Shown here piece after piece: positions 8,401 through 16,061 of a stretch of DNA of 64,000 bases (position 1 is the first letter of the stretch; the number at the start of each line of letters is the position of its first letter). The position numbers and the translations under genes were made by a program. The notes under the pieces were generated by a model, which worked only from the letters and a program-made list of their open reading frames with translations, did not search any database and had not been told where the DNA came from. Source of the DNA: Candidatus Poribacteria bacterium (GTDB taxonomy: Bacteria > Poribacteria > WGA-4E > WGA-3G); NCBI GenBank assembly GCA_028824575.1, contig JAPPDN010001023.1, positions 27,906-91,905 of the forward strand, given 5' to 3'.

Positions 8401-11344
8401 GTTGGGCTACAAGTTGGCGGATGAGCTCAGTTGTGGAAGGGTGATGGGTAGTTGGTGAGAGGTGAGTGTCTCCCTCTGGCATAGTTTTAGGTCGCGGTAG
8501 GGAAGCGATCGCCTCGGTTTCTTGACTTTGATTCTGGACAGGCAGAGCTCCTCCCATCGGTGCCACCGTTTCGGGCAGCGGGGCAAGTTCGCAGGGATTA
8601 ACAAAGAAACGCGGCTGCCAATTGAGAGGGAATGGGCAGGTAAAACGATCGGCGAACAGTACTTTGTGGTTTACTTTAACCCCCAGGACAAACGCCGCTC
8701 CTACCACACCCAATAATCCTGTTAGCGACCTACCACAAGTATCTAGGGAAACAACGGGGGTTTCGACTTGATCGCGGATGAGTCCACTCAGGACGTGACC
8801 CGGACCGACCTCAATGAATAGATCCACGTCCCCTACCCTGGTGAGTGCCGATGTAAATCGTACTGGCTCTGTCACCTGATGACAGAGAAGTTCGGCTATA
8901 TCCGTATCTGGCATAAGAGGTGCCCCGGTCACCGTGGATAAGACCGTGCGCTGCAAAGGGCGGAAATCCTCACTGGCAAGGTGTTCGGATAATAGTGGGG
9001 CGGCTGCCTCAACTAGCGGAGAATGGAAAGCATGTGATACTGGCAAATTGACAACCTTTAATCCCTTTTCCCGGGCGCGTTTGATAATCTGCGCCACAGC
9101 GGTGGCTTCTCCAGAGATAACCGTTTGACGAAAAGAGTTCAAACCCGCAATGGCAACGCAGTCTCTCGGATTTTTCTCTACTTTCTTTTTCTGCCCGGAC
9201 TTCTTATAAAAATCTAACAACAGTTCCTTCACGTCTGTTTCTCCAGCTTCAATACTAGCCATCGCACCGTTTTTCTTGCTCAACTCTTCCATCACCTGAC
9301 CTCGAAGTGTAGCAACACGCTGCAGAGCCTCTGCATCGATCACAGAAGCCCAGTGAAGAGCGGTTAATTCACCTAAGCTGTGTCCGATTGCCACAGACGC
9401 TGTGATATCAAGTGCCTCCAGGATCCGTAAACCTGAGAGAGATGCGGTAACGATCGCTGGCTGTGCGACCTTCGTTGTCTCGGCATCACCTTCCGCCAGG
9501 AGCGTTACTTGGTCGTACAACTCTCGGACAAAGTTGAACCGATGCCCCCAGATGCCGGGGTCTAGTCGAACTGGTGCCCCTTGTCCAGGAAAAAGAAAGG
9601 CGAGTCTTGGCACCATTTTGCCCATCCCCAGGAACACGCCTGAGTCGCTATCTATACGTGTTTGTGCTTCCTCGGTGAGCCAGGTCCGTAACATATCCAA
9701 ACGACTTACCAGCATCTCAGGGCTTTTTGCAATAATAGCTGCTCGGATGACCCCCTCATCGAGTCTTCTCTCCAACTCAGAACCCAGGTCTGTCATCTCA
9801 GAAAAGGAAAGTTTTTGAGCAAAAGTCAACAGGTGTTCTATCTGCTGCCGCAAATTATAGATGTCCGGCGCACTGAACAGGAATAACTCGGTATCCTGTG
9901 CTGTGGAGAGAAGCATGCGCTCCCGCGCGTTGAGTTTTTTGCGTCGTAAGACGGAGCCCCCTTCCAGCACAAGATGCGTATTAATTCCCCCAAAGCCCAT
10001 CGCACTGACCCCCGCACGTAATAGTTGATCTTCTTGCCAGAGTTTCCCTTTGGGAAGCACTCTGAGGACAGATGATTTTTCGGTCAGCATTGGGTGGGGA
10101 TTTGAACAGCCTGTCGTCGGGGGTAAGAGCTGAGTGTACAATGCCATTGTTGCCTTAATCAACCCCGCGACCCCTGCAGCAGCCTTCGTGTGGCCAATAT
10201 TCGCCTTAATAGAGGAAATAAAGGCGGGGCTTGCAGTAGAGGAGACTTCTCGACGAGCTCGTGACAGTGTTTGGAGTTCCGTAGTATCACCGACGCTAGT
10301 GCCGGTACCGTGCCCTTCAAAGTAAGGCACCGTTTCAACCCCAAACCCTGCGCGGCGATAGGCCCTACGTATTGCCAGAAGCTGTCCTTCAACTTTTGGG
10401 CGGGTGATACCACCGCTCCCATCGGAGGAGATGCCCCAGCCGCGAATGACTGCGTAAATACGGCAATCCTGTGCTACAGCATCTTGATGCCGCATTAACA
10501 CCACAAATCCGCAACCTTCTCCAGGCCAAAAGCCATCGGAACGGGTATCGTAGACTCGCATCTCTCTGGAGGTCAGTGCCCCAGTTTTGGCGAACCCGAC
10601 TAGCTCGAAGGGATCCAGACTCAGATCAACTCCACCCGCCAGTGCCACATCCAAATCACCTGCCACAAGGGCGGAACACGCATTAGCGACTGCTAGCAGA
10701 GAGCTAGAACACGCCCCGTCTACCGTGTAGCCGCCCCCTTTGAGGTCAAAGTAGTTACAAATGCGCCCTGCGATAGTATTGGACAGACTGCCAGCGAGCG
10801 TTTCCGAGCCAACAGATGGGAAAGGTGCTTTGTACTGAGTTTCCAATTCCTCAAGGAACGCCCGCCGTTGCATAGGATCTTTGCCCTCCTCAATCAACAG
10901 AGACTCCACTACCCGGCGGACATAAGGCCAGCGCAGCCGTAACGCATCTGCCCGTGAAAATTCACCTGTGAGTGTGTTCCCCAAAAGCACGCCAGTCGCT
11001 TCACGAGGGAGGGATTTGCCTTCTGGAAAACCAGCATCTGCTAGTGCTTTCGTGGCAACATCCAATGCAAGCCAATGTGCCATGTCCGCTTCCCGAAAAG
11101 TACTTCCGGAGACGCGGAAGCGTACTCGATCGAATTCATAACCCTCAATGAGTGAGGCTTGGGCAATATAGGTAGAGTCAGGGGCATCTCTGTCTGTTGA
11201 GAGGTAATCTTCTAAACGCAAACGCGATTGAGGCATGCGCCTGAACGCCCGGCGTAGAGCGAGAACATTCTCCCACAGTTCGAGAGGGTTTCGGGCATCT
11301 GGATACTCACAAGCCATTCCAACGATAGCAATTTCAGGCATCAT
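5402..11344 (-). CDS. pksE: Enediyne iterative type I polyketide synthase (PksE), KS-AT-ACP-KR-DH-PPT
   Basis: The 1980-aa protein has the exact domain order of enediyne PKSs. The KS carries Cys212 (DGACSSSLL), His345 (EGHGTGT), and Lys380 and His385 (KANIGHTK). The AT has Ser656 (GHSLGEL). The ACP has Ser1004 (LHLNSISV) for phosphopantetheine. The KR has TGGGKGI (1249-1255), Ser1379/1380 and Tyr1393. The DH shows a hotdog His1529 (YLLDHVFQGE). The C-terminal 4'-phosphopantetheinyl transferase has GCDIE (1878-1882) and WTVSECLKK (1923-1931), so it can activate its own ACP. All key residues are intact. The family builds a linear C15-C16 polyene from malonyl-CoA, the precursor of 9- and 10-membered enediyne cores. 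Its ATG overlaps the UnbU stop (ATGA), indicating translational coupling. Confidence 0.96.
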   Translation of the reverse strand: MMPEIAIVGMACEYPDARNPLELWENVLALRRAFRRMPQSRLRLEDYLSTDRDAPDSTYIAQASLIEGYEFDRVRFRVSGSTFREADMAHWLALDVATKALADAGFPEGKSLPREATGVLLGNTLTGEFSRADALRLRWPYVRRVVESLLIEEGKDPMQRRAFLEELETQYKAPFPSVGSETLAGSLSNTIAGRICNYFDLKGGGYTVDGACSSSLLAVANACSALVAGDLDVALAGGVDLSLDPFELVGFAKTGALTSREMRVYDTRSDGFWPGEGCGFVVLMRHQDAVAQDCRIYAVIRGWGISSDGSGGITRPKVEGQLLAIRRAYRRAGFGVETVPYFEGHGTGTSVGDTTELQTLSRARREVSSTASPAFISSIKANIGHTKAAAGVAGLIKATMALYTQLLPPTTGCSNPHPMLTEKSSVLRVLPKGKLWQEDQLLRAGVSAMGFGGINTHLVLEGGSVLRRKKLNARERMLLSTAQDTELFLFSAPDIYNLRQQIEHLLTFAQKLSFSEMTDLGSELERRLDEGVIRAAIIAKSPEMLVSRLDMLRTWLTEEAQTRIDSDSGVFLGMGKMVPRLAFLFPGQGAPVRLDPGIWGHRFNFVRELYDQVTLLAEGDAETTKVAQPAIVTASLSGLRILEALDITASVAIGHSLGELTALHWASVIDAEALQRVATLRGQVMEELSKKNGAMASIEAGETDVKELLLDFYKKSGQKKKVEKNPRDCVAIAGLNSFRQTVISGEATAVAQIIKRAREKGLKVVNLPVSHAFHSPLVEAAAPLLSEHLASEDFRPLQRTVLSTVTGAPLMPDTDIAELLCHQVTEPVRFTSALTRVGDVDLFIEVGPGHVLSGLIRDQVETPVVSLDTCGRSLTGLLGVVGAAFVLGVKVNHKVLFADRFTCPFPLNWQPRFFVNPCELAPLPETVAPMGGALPVQNQSQETEAIASLPRPKTMPEGDTHLSPTTHHPSTTELIRQLVAQRAELPLSAVKDNNRLLSDLHLNSISVSQLVTEAHRHLDLPPPVAPTEYADATVASVAQALEEQKHTGATPGTPVIEQLPAGVDTWVRPFTVEYVERALPNSKQPQDVSTWKVIAPTDYPFAQTLQEVFARLEWGGGIIVCLPSNPSEDHINYLLEGSRAILREAEFTRFVLLQHGGGAAAFARTLHLEVLTDPTMQKARFSTCVIDIPQDHPRAIEWVIAEVRAASGYTEAHYDTNGTRREPVLRLLDVAHGSSTTNFLDTEDVLLVTGGGKGITSECAFSLSKETGVSLAIMGRSDPETDAVLAANLSRMEAAKINFCYLQADVTEAESVQSAIQKAEAELGPITGILHGAGVNVPQRLLSLDEAAFQRTLAPKIKGLRNVLAAVNSSRLRLLLTFSSIIALTGMQGEADYALANEWLTSLTEEFQAHHPNCLCLAVKWSVWSGIGMGERLGSIDALVQQGITPITPDEGIRLLHHLMNQYGQSDASSRPVAVVVTGRFGEPPTLKMEKTELPFLRFLEYPRVFYPGVEIVLDAELSCGTDPYLLDHVFQGERLFPAVMGLEAMAQAVMALMGTKNLPIFENVQFARPVVVSANNPITIRLAALVKEDSLIEVVLRSEETDFQVDYFRATCRLKSTHEKSESTKRLPEESKDKNRVTSVEDLPSVPIDPKHSLYGGILFQGERFQRLCGYRRLMARECLAEVALSDTVSWFSKYLPQTLVMSDPGVRDATIHAIQVCVPHATLLPIGIERLYSSTDQILGNAFLHAYERSHEGDIFTYDVKVTGVDGQLLEQWDGLRLKVVDFPPVDVWVESLLGPYIERRVRELVSTSLAAVVVERSPKIERQQQSNQAIQRALGKKVSVWRRPDGKPFVSGDFEVSVAHADDLTLAVIGSGPLGCDIEPVAARPSSVWRDILGPDRFSLAKVVARETEEDLAFAATRVWTVSECLKKASARRDAPLVLHAATPDGWILFRSGQLVTATFVAPVRGTEEPLTLAVLV

Positions 11345-12285
11345 GATTCAGACCCCCTAATGGCAGTTGGCCCCTGTACTGCAGTCCCACTGCTCACCGC
11401 TCGGCTTAGGACCACGGATCGGACGTAAATGCCCAAACCTCGTAGCGCACAGACGACTGTCAGGGCGAAGAATAACCCAAATACCACATGCACCATCATC
11501 AGTAACGCGTAAGCGGCAGCAACACCTCCCCCGAATATCACCTGTTTTAGCGGGTCACTTGGGGTCGTGGATGGATCTGTCACCATATAGAAGGTGTAGA
11601 GCACAAATGCTAGACCGGTCATGGGCAGCCAAGCCGCGACGGTGGGCGTGCCGAATATGACGCTTCTGAGAAGTGCCTGTATAGCAAAGCCACCTAACCA
11701 GGCAGCAATCAGAGGTATTCGCTTTGTGAACCGGACGTTGAGGAAGGTACCGGAGATCACAATCAATCCGGGTAAAATCCAATCGCCCATGCCGCTGAGA
11801 TTTTCCGTGAAATGGTAAGGAGGCGCGATACCAACCCAAGGAAAGAGCAGAAGTGTTAGAGTAATTCCAAAGTTAGAGGGATTGAAGAAATGCCGACTTC
11901 CGTTCCTAAGGGAAACACGAAAGATGACCTTGGAGGACATCGCAGCAGCGGTAGCAAAGGCGATCGGAAACAATCGATCATTTGCGTAAATCAGCATGGC
12001 AACAGCAAGTCCCGTGATATGTGCAGACAATAAGAAATCGATGAGTGTAGAAAAACCACCCGCGAAACGTGGTGGGCGTCGGTTTGTTAAAGCATCAATA
12101 AACTCGATCAGAAGCTCCGTACTGTAGGCGGTAGCCAATGCAATCAACGGCTGTCCCCATGATTGTTCAAAACCAAAAACAGTATGGCCTAAGATATTGA
12201 AGGTAGTAATGGCAAGGGCAAAGCGTCGCAATCCTCCTTTACGGTTTGATTGGTACCAAACATCTTTTTTGTTGTTTTGGGTCAT
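11341..12285 (-). CDS. unbU: UnbU-family multispanning membrane protein of the enediyne cassette
   Basis: The 314-aa protein has about eight hydrophobic segments, and motifs HFFNPSNFGITLTLL (about 130-145) and MVTDPSTTPSDPLKQVIFGG (about 230-250). These recall the NqrB/RnfD family, whose quinone- or flavin-associated membrane subunits carry a similar D-P-x-T motif. UnbU proteins are one of the five families conserved with PksE in enediyne clusters. Their precise role is not established, though one in redox or transport is suspected. An AAAGGA site precedes the ATG. The stop overlaps the pksE start. Upstream is a 474-bp gap from unbV, so it may have its own promoter. Confidence 0.88.
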   Translation of the reverse strand: MTQNNKKDVWYQSNRKGGLRRFALAITTFNILGHTVFGFEQSWGQPLIALATAYSTELLIEFIDALTNRRPPRFAGGFSTLIDFLLSAHITGLAVAMLIYANDRLFPIAFATAAAMSSKVIFRVSLRNGSRHFFNPSNFGITLTLLLFPWVGIAPPYHFTENLSGMGDWILPGLIVISGTFLNVRFTKRIPLIAAWLGGFAIQALLRSVIFGTPTVAAWLPMTGLAFVLYTFYMVTDPSTTPSDPLKQVIFGGGVAAAYALLMMVHVVFGLFFALTVVCALRGLGIYVRSVVLSRAVSSGTAVQGPTAIRGSES

Positions 12286-12759
12286 TATTCAGTCCTTTCA
12301 CCACTTACACCAATTTTGGGGTGAGAGATTCTCTTGCCAAAGCGATTTATTAAAGCAAAAACTTATATTAATTACTAAAGTGTGGGCAATTTTTAAAAAA
12401 ATAAGATGCAAAAAAGCAGATATCCTTTCGGAAATATCCCCATATTTTGAAAGGATTGTAAAAACGGACCGCCTTTTCTGCCTAGAACGTATCCTAACAG
12501 ATTTTCAGCATTTCTTCAACACACAAACTTTGCGCTTTTCCCAGCGTTTGTCATCGGACTGATAACCGACACAAAGGCGGGCATCTTGACACATCTCTAT
12601 CAGGCAAGTACTTTGCAGACGCGACATTGGTCTTTTCCGAAGTTCCTTTCCCGGGGGCATTGCGAAAACAATGCTTAAGTCGCCGATAATGGCTCTCAAA
12701 GACCTGGTCCTTTTATCAGGATAACTATCAAAGGTGTAGGAGGAAAATGAAAGCACAAT
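12286..12759. other. Long gap inside the enediyne cassette
   Basis: No gene is supported here. An 83-codon minus-strand ORF (12505-12756) has no recognisable motif and an unlikely composition, rich in Arg, Ser and Cys. The part next to unbU (about 12350-12480) is A+T-rich and could hold a promoter for unbU-pksE-TE. I see no strong -35/-10 pair or terminator. Confidence 0.4.
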
Positions 12760-14727
12760 CTACTTGACCTCCGTCCCCAGCAGCACAGTGTACCATCCCG
12801 GCAGAAGGTGTAATGTGTCCCTACAGACGCGGCCACTTGTATCTCGCCAGTGCATCTCGACTCTCAGCTTGGTATCATCAGAGAGATGACCGAGTCCAAA
12901 GTGCAGAGCAGGACTACGTACACCAGAGTGGCCATTTCCACCGTCCACCTGGCCCACAAGTTGCCGGCCATCTGGGAGGTAAACGGTTACAGCAGTGCCA
13001 ATCGCAGGACGCCCGTAAGTGTCTGTCTCTGGATGTCCTGAACGAGCAAAAGTCTTTGACGCATATTCCTTCTGGAGTGGCAACAGGAGATGGAGTCCCA
13101 AAAACGCACCAGGGTTGGGACTATCATTCCGGATGAAAACTGAAGGTTCCCATTGGTTAGCATAAACAAAGTCCAGATCGCCATCGCCATCCACATCAGC
13201 CGTTGCAATGCCACGAGTCACCATCGACTCATCGAGATCAAGTTCATGGGCTAGGTCATAGTACCTACCATCTTTAGCTCGCGCGAAGAAAGGATTGTGC
13301 TGTTTTCCGCTGAGGTCATCACCAGGTTGAAGACGGGGCCAACTTTTGGGATAGGACAGCAGTTCGTCGTTTCCCATCGCCAATTCGTGTAACTCGGGCC
13401 AGCGATTAACTTCACCTTTCACAAAGCCTGTCGCCTGAAGTGCCTCGAGTACACCGTCGTTGTCGAAATCGCCTAGCCTAGATTCCCAGCCCCATCCGCT
13501 TCGGGATAGTCCGAGCGGCTCACTACAGTCTACATAGGGTGCGATACCTTTCTTCATGAGATCGACTTCGCCCGTACTGAGAAAGGCAAAATGGCTTTCT
13601 TCTAGCGCATATTCATCTGCGATGTTACTAACATAAATGTCGAGCCATCCGTCACCGTTAAGGTCACCAAAGTCAACACCCATGCCCTTAAACGAATCGC
13701 GACCCAGCACCTTTGAGTTGGGAGTCGTGAACTGTTTTTTTCCATCCAAACGCACAAACTTGAGTTCTCCTTGAGTTGAGCAGTTGTGCATCAAACGATC
13801 GGGTCCAAAATCATGGGCAAAATAGATTTCGGGAAGGAGGTCCCCATCGAGATCCGCAGCCCCAACTGCGAGCGTCCAACCCTGAGAAACTTGTTTGTCC
13901 AAAACGCCCCGTGCTTCCCAAAAATGCACCGTCGGTTGGTTTCCAGCAGTTGCCTCTGTCCATAGAAACAAGCGATTGGTCCCAGCGTTAAATGCCCGAG
14001 ACATGGAATGTTGCATTTGCACACTGTCTGTTGCATGGGAGTCCAAGATGCGGTCGCCATCCCGAAAGTAATTGCCAATGATTACGTCCACATGCCCGTC
14101 CCCATCCAAATCAGCTAATGTAGCGGCATTGGTGTTCCAGCGTTCGACTTTCGGTACGAACTCGCGCCTCACAAAGCTTAAAGCATTGAGGCACTTTAGA
14201 CTTGATGCGGATTCCTGTTTTCGGAGGAAAATGACAGGGGTTCGTCCCCAATAGTAGACGAGGACATCCATCAGTCCATCCTCGTTCAGATCCCCTAGTA
14301 AGGTGCCCATCGGTGCCGTTGTGGCCGGATCATAAGGAAGTGGTGCGGGATCCAACGCGAAAGGTTTATAACGCACAGGCGTTATTTCAACCTGAGCGAC
14401 AATAACCTGGTCTGTCCTCGTATCCACATAACAAACGTCGTTGGGGAGTCCGTCCCTATCCAAGTCACCCAAGGCAACGGAGGCACCAACTGAAGAGACC
14501 CAAGCCTTTATGTGCTCCAGACTTGGATGAACTGCTCTGACCAATTGGTGGGACTTTCCGGGCAACTCCGGTACCCTTTTTTTTGTGAATCGGAAGCGAG
14601 CCGCGAGGTGGGTGCGTTCAACTTCGGACAACTCTGGTAGCCGTGTGAATCCATATAGAACGACAATCAGCACGATTGCGACAATTTGCTTTATATAACG
14701 CAGAAAGAAACGGGCTAATCCTGTCAT
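12760..14727 (-). CDS. unbV: UnbV-type FG-GAP repeat / ASPIC domain protein of the enediyne cassette
   Basis: An N-terminal transmembrane or uncleaved signal segment (about residues 9-29, FLRYIKQIVAIVLIVVLYGF) is followed by a beta-propeller. The propeller contains at least seven D-x-D-x-D/N-G calcium loops (DLDRDGLPND, DLNEDGLMD, DLDGDGHVD, DLDGDLLPE, DLNGDGWLD, DFDNDGVLE, DVDGDGDLD). The C-terminal about 100 residues form the ASPIC/UnbV domain (PAIGTAVTVYLPDG, HFGLGH). At 655 aa the length is normal for the family. It is predicted to be extracytoplasmic and anchored in the membrane. UnbV is one of the five conserved enediyne cassette families and its biochemical role is unknown. The ATG overlaps the unbL stop (ATGA). 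Confidence 0.92.
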   Translation of the reverse strand: MTGLARFFLRYIKQIVAIVLIVVLYGFTRLPELSEVERTHLAARFRFTKKRVPELPGKSHQLVRAVHPSLEHIKAWVSSVGASVALGDLDRDGLPNDVCYVDTRTDQVIVAQVEITPVRYKPFALDPAPLPYDPATTAPMGTLLGDLNEDGLMDVLVYYWGRTPVIFLRKQESASSLKCLNALSFVRREFVPKVERWNTNAATLADLDGDGHVDVIIGNYFRDGDRILDSHATDSVQMQHSMSRAFNAGTNRLFLWTEATAGNQPTVHFWEARGVLDKQVSQGWTLAVGAADLDGDLLPEIYFAHDFGPDRLMHNCSTQGELKFVRLDGKKQFTTPNSKVLGRDSFKGMGVDFGDLNGDGWLDIYVSNIADEYALEESHFAFLSTGEVDLMKKGIAPYVDCSEPLGLSRSGWGWESRLGDFDNDGVLEALQATGFVKGEVNRWPELHELAMGNDELLSYPKSWPRLQPGDDLSGKQHNPFFARAKDGRYYDLAHELDLDESMVTRGIATADVDGDGDLDFVYANQWEPSVFIRNDSPNPGAFLGLHLLLPLQKEYASKTFARSGHPETDTYGRPAIGTAVTVYLPDGRQLVGQVDGGNGHSGVRSPALHFGLGHLSDDTKLRVEMHWRDTSGRVCRDTLHLLPGWYTVLLGTEVK

Positions 14728-15707
14728 CTTTTATTCTCCTTCGTAAAATGATCACGAATTCGCCGCCGCCAGACCTCATAAGCGGGTAAATTGCTATCGG
14801 ATGGAAGATCCTTCAGAGCAACATCCGTGATGTAAGCAGCGGCTTTTGCCGACGTACCACACAGAATTTCACAGGCGAGTTCTGTATGCGGCGCGGGGTT
14901 CCTGGCTCGTTGACGCGCTTTTGCCGCAAAAGCTGCTCCTTGTGCCATATGAGATTGATGCACATCTGCTTGAGTCCGCAAAGTTTCTATAGCCGCACCA
15001 TCCACACCGCCCGCATAAGCACAGGCAAGCCCTACGCCTGCCCAAAGGTCCTCATGCCGTGGTGGGGCGAAGGCCTTGATAGTTTTAGGAATCCTCTCAA
15101 CATCGGCACCGTCCACAAACCAAAGGCTTCGCCCCAATCCCTGATCAAAAACCCGCATAGCGTAGTCAGAAAGTCGCTTAGGAGTCACATGCCCTTCAAC
15201 GAAACGGGGCCAATGGAAGTATCCGGAGTGAAACCCATAACCATCCTGAGCAAGCCAGCGCAGTAGCGGGTCCAAGCGCGCCAGAGCCCGCGTAACGTCA
15301 AGGCGAAGCCAAGGAAGCCTTGCAAGCACCCAACCAACGCCCACATGCATCATGTACACATGAGCCTCCCCTGGACCGGAAAGAAAGTCGTACAGACGTT
15401 TTCTGCGAAACGGGGAGAGATAATCAAGGAGGCAGAGGCCCATCGCTGCTCCCTCGAATGCGAACCCGCGATGCTCAATATCAACAGCGAAAAGTCTTCT
15501 CTCAAGTATCTCTGGTTCGTCATCGAGAAGTGCCGCATGATATCCTACTAGGAAAGTGTGACCAATTTCCTCCAATCGCTGTTGTGCCCCAACGGGGCCC
15601 TTCCGAAAGCCACGCCGGGAAAAGGTCACTTCCTGTGGAGAGATGCCTAAGAGATGTTTCCGAATGTCCCCGAGAAAAGAAATTCCTGCTACAAGTGTTT
15701 TTCCCAC
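14724..15707 (-). CDS. unbL: UnbL / DUF1702 enediyne biosynthesis protein
   Basis: The start is set at the GTG at 15707 because TAAGGAGGTT ends 3 nt upstream of it. The longer ATG reading from 15731 would place that perfect Shine-Dalgarno inside the coding region. The resulting 327-aa protein begins with GKTLVAGISFLGDIRKHLLG and contains HRGFAFEGAAMGLCLLD, GVGWVLARLPW, DGYGFHSGYF and FVDGADVERI. This pattern is typical of DUF1702 proteins restricted largely to enediyne clusters. No signal peptide or transmembrane helix is seen, so it should be cytosolic. Its function is unestablished; genetic work on homologous cassettes shows the family is needed for core formation. It is the first gene of the cassette and abuts a transposase fossil. 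Confidence 0.92.
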   Translation of the reverse strand: MGKTLVAGISFLGDIRKHLLGISPQEVTFSRRGFRKGPVGAQQRLEEIGHTFLVGYHAALLDDEPEILERRLFAVDIEHRGFAFEGAAMGLCLLDYLSPFRRKRLYDFLSGPGEAHVYMMHVGVGWVLARLPWLRLDVTRALARLDPLLRWLAQDGYGFHSGYFHWPRFVEGHVTPKRLSDYAMRVFDQGLGRSLWFVDGADVERIPKTIKAFAPPRHEDLWAGVGLACAYAGGVDGAAIETLRTQADVHQSHMAQGAAFAAKARQRARNPAPHTELACEILCGTSAKAAAYITDVALKDLPSDSNLPAYEVWRRRIRDHFTKENKR

Positions 15708-15937
15708 TGAAACCTCCTTAAAAATATCCAAGAAATACGACGATACGGGAGAAGAGTGTTGAAAAAGCGTTGGATCGTCCGATAACTCCCCCTTCTGAGG
15801 TACAACGCAATAGGTTCAGCATCGACACACGTCTCATCATCGCAAGGGGGCCCGGACACTACACAAGAAAACTGACGGAACTGTGTCATTGATAAATGTG
15901 GATACAAAACATTAAAGAGTGATAAAATGCCGGACAT
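15689..15937 (-). pseudogene. N-terminal fossil of a DDE transposase (IS4/IS701-like)
   Basis: The ORF begins MSGILSLFNVLYPHLSMTQF with an AAAGGAGA ribosome-binding site, then reads RQFSCVVSG and ends GSYRTIQRFFNTLLPYR. Between these, the open frame is nonsensical, but the other frame reads GPLAMMRRVSMLNLLRCTSEGG. This matches the expected transposase sequence (LAM-x-x-RV-x-ML...GGSYRTIQRFFNT). So two compensating frameshifts have occurred, and the protein is truncated after about 80 residues. It is a dead insertion-sequence end directly upstream of the enediyne cassette. Confidence 0.65.
15711..15720 (-). promoter_or_regulatory. Strong Shine-Dalgarno that decides the unbL start
   Basis: TAAGGAGGTT, read on the minus strand, has full complementarity to the 16S rRNA 3' end at optimal spacing from the GTG at 15707. 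It overlaps the 3' end of the upstream transposase fossil, so translation of unbL could be influenced by transcription coming through the fossil. Confidence 0.7.
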
Positions 15938-16061
15938 GGGTAAATCTCCTTTTTCAGTTATAGTTTTTCGTTATTCATAACTTAAGGTATTGCTGAAACG
16001 TTTCCAAAATATTCTGAGATTTTTCATCGCGAAACTCAATCCTGTGTAGCCGTAGAGCCGA

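Noticed and set aside
12505..12756. 83-codon ORF between unbV and unbU as a sixth cassette gene
   Set aside because: Arg/Ser/Cys-rich with no motif, no good ribosome-binding site and no known counterpart in the cassette.
4826..15707. Assigning the cassette to a 9- or 10-membered enediyne
   Set aside because: The PksE product is common to both types and accessory genes that distinguish them are absent from the window.
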